NCBI GenBank assembly: GCA_000739515.1
Contig: DF820456.1
Location: 778,121-842,120 of the forward strand
Direction: 5' to 3'
Source of the DNA: Candidatus Moduliflexus flocculans
Lineage (GTDB): Bacteria > Moduliflexota > Moduliflexia > Moduliflexales > Moduliflexaceae
DNA length: 64,000 nt
Under the pieces are notes generated by a model. That model was not told the DNA's origin. It was given only the letters and a program-made list of their open reading frames with translations, and searched no databases. The translations under genes were made by a program, and so were the position numbers. Below are positions 34,783 through 44,117 of the stretch, one piece after another (the first letter of the stretch is position 1; the number at the start of each line of letters is the position of its first letter).

Positions 34783-35838
34783 AGCCTTCTCTTCTCCTTG
34801 AACTTAGTTAGTATTATGAGCGACTATCGGAAAACAAATTTTCCAACGCGCCCGGTGTATTAAGATAGAAAAACTGTTTTGTCCTCTATCTTAAAAACAA
34901 GCACTCCAACCATTCATCTTTAGTTGTTGTCTTTCCGGACATTCCCCCCTAGAAATATGGAGCGTGAAATTTCTGCCCGAAATATCGAACTCTTGAATGT
35001 ATTAATTTATACGTAACGAATCAATACGTTCTCTAAGTTCATGTCATATATAAAAATCGGTTGAAAATTTGTAAAGAAAAATTTTTAAAAAAATGATTTT
35101 TTTTGAAAATTTAGGGAACTTTTATAAAGGAGGATTGTCTAATTCCGAATTTTAAAGGGGGAAACGCCTTAAATTAAGAAGAGCATCAAAAGGAAGCGGT
35201 GATTTGTAAAGAAAAAAATGTCGAAAAATAGATATTACGGAAAATATCGGGAACTTTTACCATGGGAAGATGTCTAAAAAAATTTTAATAGAGGGAAGGC
35301 TGGCCGCACGTTTCAAAAAATACCGCGCGCATTTCGCAAAAAGACTCTGTGGATGACGCCGTTCCTGTCAAGAAAAATAGCGTTCGCCGTTGTTATTCCG
35401 CGCCTCTCTGCGTAATCAGCATATTTTTTCGTTGACATTTCATCCGAGAAATTGCGGGGTATGTGTCGCTTGATCTGGTAATGATTTTAGATCGTTACGA
35501 ACAGGAATGCTGGCGCATGTTACGGTGTTATTCACGTGCATTGAACCGAATAGAGTTGTCAGACACCTGCGAGGTGACTGACAACTCTGTTTAATCGCAA
35601 CGTATAATGCTGGAAGTGTTTAAACCTGCGCAATTTGTGTAGCGTGTTGGGGCGACTGAGAGCGAGTATTAAAAAAAGCGTTTTTTCACATTCATGCCGA
35701 CGAGGATCAATCAGGATGGCGATAGTCGTAACTGTTGACCATGTTTTCGTATGGCCAGATAGTTACAAATATGCTGAGACGTTCAGTGAGCCGTTTTCGT
35801 TCGGTGAATATTGACTGGTCAGGAAGGAGTTTTTATAT
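34783..35838. other. Long AT-rich divergent intergenic region
   Basis: About 1,050 bases between porin B (-) and the pseudo-caspase lipoprotein (+). 35067-35162 and 35202-35297 are diverged direct repeats (offset 135), sharing ATTTGTAAAGAAAA and GGGAACTTTTA. A CTGTCAGACACC-type hairpin lies at 35552-35588. I see no gene; the AT-rich part could hold porin regulatory sites. Confidence 0.6.
35067..35297. repeat. Diverged tandem direct repeat, about 95 bp units
   Basis: Unit 1 (35067-35162) and unit 2 (35202-35297) share ATTTGTAAAGAAAA at the start, GAAAAT..GGGAACTTTTA in the middle and GATTGTCTAA/GATGTCTAA near the end. No coding potential. Function unknown. Confidence 0.7.
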
Positions 35839-37305
35839 ATGAAATGGTATCAAAGCAAAAGCATCATTTGGGCAGGGCTGGCGAGCATGTTAGGCATCAT
35901 GATTCTTTCGGGCTGTAGCTCGAATACCGCGAAAAGTAGGCCGCAAACGCAGGAAGAAATCCAAACAAAAGCGATGACGCCTTCGCCGGGGAAATCTCTC
36001 GTCTATCTGTATTATGGCCGAGCCTTGTTAGGGGGCGGCACTTCGGTTTCGCTCGATAAAATGTCCAGCGCGATTGAGAAAGATACATACGTTGTCTGGG
36101 AAGTCGCGCCAGGAACGCACCAGATGCAGTTTGTGTTGAAAAAATTGATGAGCGAAGAAGTTGTTAAACGGAAAATTTCCTGTGAACCGAATCAGATTTA
36201 TTACTTCCGCTTATACAGCGAAACTGATACATCCCGCGATCCAAATGTTACAATCTATAGTATTAAAGAATCATCGCAATCTGCTGGCCAGGATGCCGTG
36301 CGAGAATTCAGTTTAATGGCCTGGTTCCGGGATGGGAGCGTCGTCTTTCAACGGGATTTAGAGAAACCTGAAGAGGAACAGCAGGCGACAACCTCTGCGC
36401 AGTCGCAAACGCCTGAAACGGTTTCGGAAAAAGCCGAATCTCCCGCTGAGACGACTTCGAAAGAATCGGTAACAGAATCGTCTGCCCAGGAAAAAGCAGC
36501 AACTTCTACCGATGTTACGCAGCCAGAAAAGGTTTCCGATGCTGCTGTTCAAACTCCTGAACTGAAACCCCTGGTTGTTCAGGGAGGGTATTATGCCCTG
36601 GTGATCGGCATTTCCAATTATGCGTCATTAGAGCCTCTGCCAACAGCGGCGAAGGATGCTCAGACGGTTGCCACGATATTGCGGGATACTTACGGGATGA
36701 AAGTGAATGTGCTGCTTGATCAGAAAGCGACGAGGGAAAGCATTCTTGGCGCAATCGAGGTGTTTCAACGTCTTTTGAAACCTGCGGATAAATTGATCAT
36801 TTATTATGCTGGTTATGGCCAACTCGATCCAGATACGCAAGCCGCGTCATGGCTGCCAGCGGACGCGAGCCTTGACAGCCTTGCCCAATGGATTCCGACC
36901 GAGACGATTACGGCGAGTTTAAAGCGCATTCCCGCCAACCAAATTCTCATTGTCGCGGATAGCGCGTATTCCGGAACTCTGACGCGAGCCAGACAGTCGG
37001 AACTTGCCAATCCCGCAACTCGTCGCCAATACCTGGAACGTCTTGCCGAAAAAGTGTCGCGAGTGGTGATTACAAGTGGAGCCTTACAGCCTGTTGCCGT
37101 GGATGGCGGCAATGGCCTTTCGTTGTTTGCCACAGTGTTTACCGGAGCGCTGCAAGGCATGTCGCAGTCAGTCTTTGCTGCTGAAGAACTCTTTTTTGGC
37201 TCTCTTCAGGAACAGATTGCGGGGCAGTCAGATCAATTGCCTGAATTTCAAGTGATCCGTAATTCTGGTCATATCGGCGGCGATTTTGTCTTTGCTCGCC
37301 CATAA
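35839..37305 (+). CDS. Lipoprotein: DUF2846-like domain fused to an inactive caspase-like domain
   Basis: 488 residues. Lipobox LSGC gives acylated Cys26. Residues 45-175 match the DUF2846 pattern (KSLVYLYYGRALLGGGTSVS, TYVVWEVAPGTHQM). A low-complexity Ser/Thr/Glu linker (178-245) leads to a peptidase C14-like fold (250-488): YYALVIGISNYASLEPLPTA and ILRDTYGMKVNVLLDQ. The catalytic motifs are altered. The expected YYAGHG is YYAGYG (Tyr326 for His) and the expected D[SA]CYSG is DSAYSG (Ala376 for Cys). It should therefore be a non-proteolytic pseudo-caspase. The next two genes are short DUF2846 lipoproteins of the same family. Confidence 0.85.
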   Translation: MKWYQSKSIIWAGLASMLGIMILSGCSSNTAKSRPQTQEEIQTKAMTPSPGKSLVYLYYGRALLGGGTSVSLDKMSSAIEKDTYVVWEVAPGTHQMQFVLKKLMSEEVVKRKISCEPNQIYYFRLYSETDTSRDPNVTIYSIKESSQSAGQDAVREFSLMAWFRDGSVVFQRDLEKPEEEQQATTSAQSQTPETVSEKAESPAETTSKESVTESSAQEKAATSTDVTQPEKVSDAAVQTPELKPLVVQGGYYALVIGISNYASLEPLPTAAKDAQTVATILRDTYGMKVNVLLDQKATRESILGAIEVFQRLLKPADKLIIYYAGYGQLDPDTQAASWLPADASLDSLAQWIPTETITASLKRIPANQILIVADSAYSGTLTRARQSELANPATRRQYLERLAEKVSRVVITSGALQPVAVDGGNGLSLFATVFTGALQGMSQSVFAAEELFFGSLQEQIAGQSDQLPEFQVIRNSGHIGGDFVFARP

Positions 37306-37324
37306 ATGGCCAAATGATAATAGA

Positions 37325-37357
37325 CCGAGACATTCGAAGGAGTGTCTCGGTTTTTTT
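37325..37357 (+). terminator. Intrinsic terminator
   Basis: CCGAGACA and TGTCTCGG form an 8-bp stem around a 10-base loop, followed by seven T. It ends the pseudo-caspase lipoprotein transcript. Confidence 0.9.
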
Positions 37358-37457
37358 AGCCGATTTACGCAACATCTCTTGAGATCGTCAGCCTTCGGTT
37401 GGTAATGTGGCCGACTGGCTATCGGCGCTGCGAAAAATAATGAGAGGAGATAATGGC

Positions 37458-38003
37458 ATGAAAACATATTTAATGTCAATATATACAATAATTATGATAG
37501 GTATCAGTGTGCTGATGCTTTCTGGTTGCTCGTCAGCCCCAAAAGTTGTCGGCTCATACACCCAGGAAGATATTGACGCGAAGAGTTTGACCCCAGCGCA
37601 GGGAAATGCGCTGATTTATTTTTTTTATGGTCGCGGGTATGGCTGGGGAAATGTCGAGGTTTCATTAGATGGGGCGTCCAGTCTGATTAATGAGCAGATG
37701 TATGTTGTCTGGGAGGTTCCCGCCGGGAAGCATACGCTTGCGATGATTATGCCGGGGCAGAATACACTCTCGCTGAAAATTGCAAAAAAGTCACTCAATG
37801 CTCCTGCTGGAAGCATCCAGTTTTACCGGGCGGTCTCCTATAAAAAAGAGGAATCAGATACCGTCTCAGAACTGTTGTATCAGCTTATTCCTGCGAGTGA
37901 TTCCGATGGGAAAGAGTTTGTCCGCGCTTATTCTTTGGTGAGTTGGTTTCGCGATGGGGAGCGAATTTATTATAATGATACGCTTCTGAATCGCGCGGAA
38001 TAA
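37458..38003 (+). CDS. DUF2846-like lipoprotein, second of three
   Basis: 181 residues. Lipobox LSGC, acylated Cys24. The mature domain (45-175) has GNALIYFFYGRGYGWGNVEV and MYVVWEVPAGKHTL, closely matching the N-terminal domain of the lipoprotein at 35839 and the gene at 38420, including the C-terminal WFRDGERIYYND. Probably anchored in the outer membrane, facing the periplasm. I start at 37458, where GGAG lies 11 bases upstream. Own terminator follows. Function unknown. Confidence 0.85.
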   Translation: MKTYLMSIYTIIMIGISVLMLSGCSSAPKVVGSYTQEDIDAKSLTPAQGNALIYFFYGRGYGWGNVEVSLDGASSLINEQMYVVWEVPAGKHTLAMIMPGQNTLSLKIAKKSLNAPAGSIQFYRAVSYKKEESDTVSELLYQLIPASDSDGKEFVRAYSLVSWFRDGERIYYNDTLLNRAE

Positions 38004-38070
38004 TCGTATTCTCGTAACGAACGCAGTCATTCGCTTCCATGCATATCTAATTCTTCCTACCAATAATGTT

Positions 38071-38104
38071 CCGGAACATTCGTCAGAATGTTTCGGTTTT
38101 TTTT
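38071..38104 (+). terminator. Intrinsic terminator
   Basis: CCGGAACATTC-GTCA-GAATGTTTCGG with one mismatch, followed by eight T. Ends the lipoprotein gene at 37458. Between 38105 and 38419 I see no gene. Confidence 0.9.
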
Positions 38105-38419
38105 AGGATTCTCTCTTGACTCTCTTCTAAAAGGCAATATTCCGTACAATAGTCATCCCAATTGTGTTCGAAACGATCATCTATTCCGTAGAGATGCCCC
38201 GGGGGAGTGTCTTTACCGTAATTATGTGAGCATGATCGCGTTTGCCGCAATGGGCATTACAATGTATTGATAAAATTTTGGTAATCATTTAGAAACCGAA
38301 GAGCAATCATGTGCGTCATACGTAGTAGAGTTTTCAAACATGATTGTTTGATAAGAACGTGGGCTAAATGGTTACTCTTTTTAACGCACATCACACTATT
38401 ATGAAAGGAGAAAATACGT

Positions 38420-38947
38420 ATGAAAACGTCTTCAATGAATACAATGATTATGTTGGTAATTGGTCTTATGGCATTGGCCGGGTGCGCGTCATCCCCAAAA
38501 GCGGTCGGTTCATACACTGCGGAAGATAACGAAGCGAAGAATTTGACCCCTGCGGAAGGCAAGGCGTTAGTGTATTTTTTTTATGGCCGCAGTTCATCGA
38601 GCAACCTTGATATCTCGTTAGATGGAGCGAAGACTCCAATTAATGGGCAGATGTATGCGGTATGGGAAATTCCTGCGGGAACGCCTACCCTTGAAGCAAT
38701 TGTTCCAGGAGCGACTGAGTTTGAAACGAAAACCGCGAAAACCTCTGTGGATGCTCCAGCCGGGAGTATCCAGTATTATCGGTTACTTTCGTATGCCAAA
38801 GAAGAATCTGCAACGGTCAAAGAAATGTTGTATCAGCTTTCTCCGATCGGTCATTCTGATGGAAAAGAGTATGTTCAGGCGTTTGCGTTGATCAGCAGAT
38901 TCAGAGATGGTGAGCGCATTTATTATAATGAGGCGCTTCTTCAATAG
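38420..38947 (+). CDS. DUF2846-like lipoprotein, third of three
   Basis: 175 residues. Lipobox LAGC, acylated Cys22. Domain as in the two preceding genes: GKALVYFFYGRSSSSNLDIS, MYAVWEIPAGTPTL and RFRDGERIYYNEAL. Shares the segment GSYTxEDxxAKxLTPA after the lipid anchor with the gene at 37458, so these two are the closest pair. AAAGGAG lies 9 bases before the ATG. Separately terminated. Confidence 0.85.
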   Translation: MKTSSMNTMIMLVIGLMALAGCASSPKAVGSYTAEDNEAKNLTPAEGKALVYFFYGRSSSSNLDISLDGAKTPINGQMYAVWEIPAGTPTLEAIVPGATEFETKTAKTSVDAPAGSIQYYRLLSYAKEESATVKEMLYQLSPIGHSDGKEYVQAFALISRFRDGERIYYNEALLQ

Positions 38948-38992
38948 GCGCACTGATCGCGCCGAATTGCGCATAGAATACTCTCCCCATAT

Positions 38993-39031
38993 TTCGACTT
39001 CGCATTGCTATGAGGGCGATGCGGAGTCGAA
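38993..39031 (+). terminator. Probable terminator after the lipoprotein array
   Basis: TTCGACTTCGCAT and ATGCGGAGTCGAA form a stem of 12-13 bp with one mismatch and a 13-base loop, followed by AAAAAG on the plus strand and TTTC before it; hence better placed as a minus-strand or bidirectional terminator. The remaining 39032-39251 shows no gene. Confidence 0.6.
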
Positions 39032-39251
39032 AAAAGAAGCTCAATTTCTTCTCCGACTGTTTCTTTCCTGAAATTTCCAGCCAATCGCATCGTTCTTACT
39101 GAGAGTTGTTTATCTAACTCATGATAATATCGCGGGTTACACGTTTCTTCTTCAACGTTTAGCGTCAGGCATAAGATTTGTATCTGTTATGAGTGTCAAT
39201 GTTGAAGTGTTGAGTGAATGTCATCAACGCAAATCTAAGGAGGATAGTAAC

Positions 39252-39611
39252 GTGAAACGTGTTTCGAAATGGATGCGAAGGAGCATAATTCTGGCGGTTG
39301 TGATGATTGGAATGGTTGCATGGACGCAATACGGGCTGACTTCAACGACACATCCAAAAGAGACGGGCAAAATGCTGGTCGTGATGGAAACTGAAGGCGA
39401 ATGGCTTGAATTTATTGGCAACGCTGTAATTATCAGCCAGGTCAGTCCTGAGCAAGCAAAACCGACCACGCTTCCCTATGTGTATCTGTCGAAAAACTGG
39501 AATACGTGCGTCGAATATACGCGGGATGCTCCGAATGGTCGGGCTTGCTCGGAGGTATTTGATCAGCTCTTGAAAAATGCCGAGCGCTTCGATGTCAAAA
39601 ATGCCGCTTAA
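39252..39611 (+). CDS. Small membrane-anchored hypothetical protein
   Basis: 119 residues from a GTG start chosen because AAGGAGG lies 8 bases upstream (39237-39243); the longer frame from 39189 has no such site. Basic N-terminus, one hydrophobic segment (about 11-29, IILAVVMIGMVAWTQYG) and a periplasmic domain of about 85 residues with two Cys (NTCVEY, GRACSEV) that may pair. Family unknown. Its stop overlaps the stop of the convergent patatin gene by 4 bases. Confidence 0.65.
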   Translation: MKRVSKWMRRSIILAVVMIGMVAWTQYGLTSTTHPKETGKMLVVMETEGEWLEFIGNAVIISQVSPEQAKPTTLPYVYLSKNWNTCVEYTRDAPNGRACSEVFDQLLKNAERFDVKNAA

Positions 39612-40474
39612 TTTTGCGCATCGAAATGTTCGATGGCGCTCTGAATATTTTGGAGTTCTTTCTCTGTTTCCGCAGCCCCAATCCGAATCAGATCAGGGAT
39701 TTTTTCAATATCGAAAAAATGGAATTCTCCCTGGAGTTCAGGATAGACCATAATAATCTCATAATGATGCGCCATCGTGTGCATGGCATGATTCGCAATC
39801 ATGAGATTATTCGATGACAGCCCGGTTAAATGCAGCAGAAGTTTGACCGGGCTGTCAATCGTTGTGTATGTCGGCGTTTCGAAGCCCATCGCAATAATAA
39901 TATCCGCGCCATATCGAATGGCGACATCAATCGGTAGCGGATCGCTGACGCCGCCATCTATTAAGGTCTTGCCATCAATCTTTTTCGGTTGAAAAAATCC
40001 GGGAATTCCGATGCTGGCGCGAATCGCTTCCGCAATGCCCCCCTGATCCAGGACAACTGCTTCTCCGCTGAAAAAATCCGTTGCCACGATTTGTAATGGA
40101 ATCACAGTGTCAGCAAACGTTTTTCCCTGAAAATAGTTGTGGAAAACTCGCTCGATGCGGTCGCCGCGAATCAGGCCGAACATTTCATTATATCGGAAAA
40201 GTTTCGGAAAAAACATTTTGATCAGATCGCGATATTTAAAATCCTGAAATTCTCGCTTTTTCCACATGCTCAACACTAATTCCTCAATGCGTTTCGGGTC
40301 TTCGCCGACCGCATAGACCGCGCCAAAGAGGCTGCCGCCGCTGCTGCCGATAATCACGTCCGGCACGATCTGCTCTCGATGCAACACCTGAAGCATGCCG
40401 ATGCTGGCCAGGCATTTAATGCCGCCAGAGCCGATAACCAGGGCAATTCTTGGACGTTGACGTTCTGTCTGCAT
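39608..40474 (-). CDS. Patatin-like phospholipase, RssA-type
   Basis: 288 residues from the ATG at 40474, which has GAGG 8 bases upstream; upstream ATGs at 40501 and 40516 lack one. The oxyanion hole GSGGIK (15-20), the nucleophile Ser45 in GSSGG (43-47) and the catalytic Asp173 in DGGVSD form the Ser-Asp dyad of patatin lipases. Bacterial members remodel membrane lipids. No signal peptide. The C-terminal third is less conserved. Confidence 0.9.
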   Translation of the reverse strand: MQTERQRPRIALVIGSGGIKCLASIGMLQVLHREQIVPDVIIGSSGGSLFGAVYAVGEDPKRIEELVLSMWKKREFQDFKYRDLIKMFFPKLFRYNEMFGLIRGDRIERVFHNYFQGKTFADTVIPLQIVATDFFSGEAVVLDQGGIAEAIRASIGIPGFFQPKKIDGKTLIDGGVSDPLPIDVAIRYGADIIIAMGFETPTYTTIDSPVKLLLHLTGLSSNNLMIANHAMHTMAHHYEIIMVYPELQGEFHFFDIEKIPDLIRIGAAETEKELQNIQSAIEHFDAQN

Positions 40475-40681
40475 ATCTTGCGCCTCAATATTCACCTGCA
40501 TAGAGTGCAGAGTCATTCATTTTGTCCCGCACATCTTGCAAAAACAGTAGCACGATGACCACGACGTGAGAGTTTGACACATTGAAGGGAGAAAGAGAGC
40601 ATTCCTCCCGTTGCGTCTGACAAACTTTTTTCTTCTTCGTCAAGAAAAAGATGCGAAAACGCCTGCGCCGGAAGCGATTTG

Positions 40682-43498
40682 TCACGCTGCAATGATTTTG
40701 GGCAACGTAAAATAAAATGTGCTTCCTGCGCCGACTTTCGAGTCCACCCAGATTTTCCCGCCATAAAACTCAACAATCTTTTTGACAATTGTCAGCCCGA
40801 TTCCAGTGCTTTCGATTTCATCGCGAGGATGAAGCGTTTGAAAGATTTGAAAAATCTGTTCATAATGCTGCGCGTCAATCCCCGGCCCATTATCTGTCAC
40901 GCTGAACTGCCAGCATGCGTCATCATCCTGCCAAGCAATGGAAATTTCTCCGCGCGGTTTGTCCATGAATTTAATGGCATTGCTGATGAGATTCTGAAAA
41001 ATTTGCGAAACGCGGATTTTATCCCCGACAATGATCGGAAATTCATCCGCCAGGGTAATCGTTATCTGCGACGGCGGCGCAAGCGTATCCAACACTTCTA
41101 ACAAGAGCAGATTGACGTCAAGCGGTTCCTGATGATGCATGATGCGCCCGATCCGAGAATATTCCAACACGCCGTTGATGAGATGCTCCATTCGTTTGAC
41201 GCGATTCAGCAGCAAATCCACATACTCTTTTCCCTGGTCGTCAAACGTTTTCGCATAGTCATCCACCAGCCAGGTGATAAGCTGCGTAATATTGCGTAAT
41301 GGAGCTTTCAAATCATGCGAAACAATATACGCGAAACTCTCCAATTCTTTGTTGGTGGCTTCGAGTTGGGCTGTGCGCTGCCGAACACGCGCTTCGAGCT
41401 CGGCATTGAGTCGGCGGACATCTTCTTCGGCCTGCTTGCGTTCCGTAATGTCGCGCCCGACCACGACCAATCCCTTGCGGCGACCATCGGGGTGAAACGT
41501 CGCGACTTTAATAATATCAAACACGGCGGGCGGGCCATCTGGACGCGGAATCACCTCTTCCCCGCGACTGATGCCGCCTGCTTGCCAGGCGCGTTCATCC
41601 GTCGCTTCGCACATCAGAAACGCCTCCCGATAAAACTCGCTGAAAGCGGCTAATTCCGAATCTTTTTTGCCGCGGTAATCCACGCCGTCTAATTGAAAGA
41701 GATGTTCGTCAAAGATATTCGCTTCGAGCCAACGCCCTTCGCCATCTTTAAAACAAATAATGTCCGGCATGGCGTTAATCAAGGTGCGCAGGCGTTCTTC
41801 GCTTTCTCGCAAAGCGTCTTCGGCGCGTTTGCGCTCGGTGATGTCGCGATTAAACCCCACTAATCCGATGATATTCCCCTGCGTGTCGCGAAGGGGCGCT
41901 TTGGTGGTCAATAACCAGCGCTGTTCGCCTGTGGCGAAGTTGATGATCGAATCTTCGCGGTTGATGAGTATCTGTCCCGATGTCATCACCATCTGTTCTT
42001 CTTCCTCGAACCGGCGCGCGCGCTCCGGATCGTGAAAATCGCGGTCGGTTTTTCCAAGCAATTCCTCTGAGGAACGCAAGCCAAGATCATAGAGCGTTCG
42101 CTGATTGGCGATCAGAAAACGATGGCGCGCGTCTTTCGCGTAAATGTGATCGGGCGTGCTGTCAATCAGCATTTGCAACAGGTTATGTTTTTCGCGCAGC
42201 GCCACTTCGATTTGCCGCTGCGCGAGTTCCGCCTGCTGCCGCGCCGCAATCATCCGATTTGCCGATTCTGCCAGGCGCTCAAATTCCGTAAAATGTAATG
42301 GCATGTTTCGAATCGGCGTCAGATTGGTCGCCGCTGTCTCAAAAAACGTCGTGAAGGTATGGAAACTGTTGGCGAGTCGTTTGCCAAGAGAATGAGCCAG
42401 CGCAAAACCGCCGCCGAGCAACGCAACGAAAACCAGACTCATGCTCAAAATGTCGCGCAGAATGTGCTGCGTCAGGTCTCTCTGTTTTTGCGCGATCATC
42501 GCCTCTATCTCATCGAGATACACGCCAGCGCCGATCACCCATTCCCACTCCGGCACGCCTTTGACAAACGCCATCTTGGGAAATGGCGTCGGCGTATCGA
42601 GCTTTTTCCAGGAATAATACACAAATCCGCCTTCTGGCTGTTTGGCCGCCTTGAGTTGTTCCTGCGTAATTTTCACGCCATTCGGATCAGTGAAGTCCCA
42701 GATGCTTCCTGTGCCAATTGTAATTTGGCCATTCGTAAATAAGGGGTCAGCGTGATAGGTGCTGCCAAATAAATACCCATCTTTGCCGAATCTAACTGCT
42801 ATCAGCCGTTGTAACGTTTCTCGCTGAAGATCGGCCTGCACGTCATCTACATACTCGCCCGTGCCGATGATCCAGTCGTATGGCTCAAAGCGTTTGATGA
42901 ACGCAATTTTCGAGAAATTCTGCCCCTGCGCATTCGGCTTGGTCCAGGTATATTCATAAAAACCCTCGCCGGATTGTTTGACGAGCGCGATCATATCCCG
43001 GATGACATACCGCCCTTCCGTATCTTGCATTTCCGACGTATCTTTTCCCTCTAATTCCGGGCGATCTGCAAAGAGTTCCTCAATGCCGCTCATATTGATA
43101 GCGAAATAGTAACCCCGACCATGATTGAATCGCACAGGGCGCAGCGCGTCTTTGATCATTTTCTGAATCGCCGCATCATCTAAGCGACCATGATATTCAC
43201 GATACAGATTCCACGCGATCTCATACGCCTCGTGAACGCGGTCGCTGATGGATTGCCGCAACCGTTCCCTTGTCGAATAGTGCTGATATTGAATATACGC
43301 GACAGCATCGTTGACAATGCTCCGTAAAATCTCTTGCTGACGGGCGATATTCTGGGCGCGAATTGCGTCTGCTTCTTGATATAATTCACGAAATTCCCGA
43401 ACGATCCACCAAACAGAGATGATGCTCATCGTCACCAGAATTGCGAGAACCATGTATATTCGAAACGTTCGTGCGACGTATGCGTGTTTGCGTTTCAT
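40682..43498 (-). CDS. Double-Cache PAS sensor histidine kinase
   Basis: 938 residues. Transmembrane helices at about 13-35 and 353-373 enclose a periplasmic double sCache_2-type sensor: the repeats NHGRGYYFAINMSG..YDWIIGTGEYVDD and GKDGYLFGSTY..WEWVIGAGVYLDE are evident. Two PAS domains (about 445-565, 570-690) follow, a coiled coil, the HisKA box IVSHDLKAPLRNITQL (His near 729) and an HATPase (NAIKFM, DNGPGID, STGIGLTIVKKIVE). The H-box is of the bacteriophytochrome type, common in stand-alone kinases. Cache domains bind small carboxylates or amino acids. No response regulator lies nearby. Confidence 0.92.
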   Translation of the reverse strand: MKRKHAYVARTFRIYMVLAILVTMSIISVWWIVREFRELYQEADAIRAQNIARQQEILRSIVNDAVAYIQYQHYSTRERLRQSISDRVHEAYEIAWNLYREYHGRLDDAAIQKMIKDALRPVRFNHGRGYYFAINMSGIEELFADRPELEGKDTSEMQDTEGRYVIRDMIALVKQSGEGFYEYTWTKPNAQGQNFSKIAFIKRFEPYDWIIGTGEYVDDVQADLQRETLQRLIAVRFGKDGYLFGSTYHADPLFTNGQITIGTGSIWDFTDPNGVKITQEQLKAAKQPEGGFVYYSWKKLDTPTPFPKMAFVKGVPEWEWVIGAGVYLDEIEAMIAQKQRDLTQHILRDILSMSLVFVALLGGGFALAHSLGKRLANSFHTFTTFFETAATNLTPIRNMPLHFTEFERLAESANRMIAARQQAELAQRQIEVALREKHNLLQMLIDSTPDHIYAKDARHRFLIANQRTLYDLGLRSSEELLGKTDRDFHDPERARRFEEEEQMVMTSGQILINREDSIINFATGEQRWLLTTKAPLRDTQGNIIGLVGFNRDITERKRAEDALRESEERLRTLINAMPDIICFKDGEGRWLEANIFDEHLFQLDGVDYRGKKDSELAAFSEFYREAFLMCEATDERAWQAGGISRGEEVIPRPDGPPAVFDIIKVATFHPDGRRKGLVVVGRDITERKQAEEDVRRLNAELEARVRQRTAQLEATNKELESFAYIVSHDLKAPLRNITQLITWLVDDYAKTFDDQGKEYVDLLLNRVKRMEHLINGVLEYSRIGRIMHHQEPLDVNLLLLEVLDTLAPPSQITITLADEFPIIVGDKIRVSQIFQNLISNAIKFMDKPRGEISIAWQDDDACWQFSVTDNGPGIDAQHYEQIFQIFQTLHPRDEIESTGIGLTIVKKIVEFYGGKIWVDSKVGAGSTFYFTLPKIIAA

Positions 43499-43509
43499 GC
43501 GCGCGCCTC

Positions 43510-43602
43510 CGTTATTACGTGTTCTCCAATACCGACCCTCGATTTCAACCAGACTGCTCCTCCAGATGATTCGACGATCTTTTTGACAATCGTTAAACCG
43601 AT
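43510..43602 (-). pseudogene. Histidine kinase C-terminal relic
   Basis: The minus strand reads IGLTIVKKIVESSGGAVWLK followed by SRVGIGEH, matching the G2 box and end of the neighbouring kinases (GLAIVKKIVESAGGRVWVKS). There is no upstream domain and no start. It lies directly before the kinase at 43498 and its end overlaps that gene's ribosome binding site. This is the decayed 3' end of a kinase once adjacent. Confidence 0.85.
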
Positions 43603-44117
43603 GAAGAAGAAAGAGAGTGATTTTGTCAAACTTATCTTGTCCTTTGGTGAGTTTTCATGACAGATGCGTCAACAATAGGCCAGGTTCAACATTACATCAG
43701 CAAGCAGAGCGGGCGCTAATGGCTTCGGAACGTTAAGGACGATAGCTGTCAAACACCTTTAAAGCGTCTGACAGCTTTTCTTGGCATGTAACATCTACCA
43801 CATTGATTCATGAATTTTCAGGAGTGCGACATCGTGATTTCGCGTGTCAAATCAAGATGTGACACGCCTGGATGCCGGTAAAAATACTGAATCAATGGAC
43901 TATAGATGAATTGGGATTCGCAAATTTTCGTTGACGGTTGAATACAAGGCGAGCAGATGATGACGAGAAGAGACTATCCGCAAACCGGGCGGCTTGCAGC
44001 ATGACGCGCGCATTAAAAACTCATATTACATGGCTCAAAGACCTCACAGGTTTTAAAAACCTGTGAGGTCTTATCAAATATTAATGCTCGCATCTATAAT
44101 GATGAGGTGATATTGCT
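43603..44117. other. Intergenic region with two hairpin repeats
   Basis: Hairpins AGCTGTCAAACACC..GCGTCTGACAGCT (43744-43776) and AGACCTCACAGG..CCTGTGAGGTCT (44039-44071). The rest shows no gene. The second hairpin lies downstream of the binding-protein gene and may terminate that operon. Confidence 0.6.
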
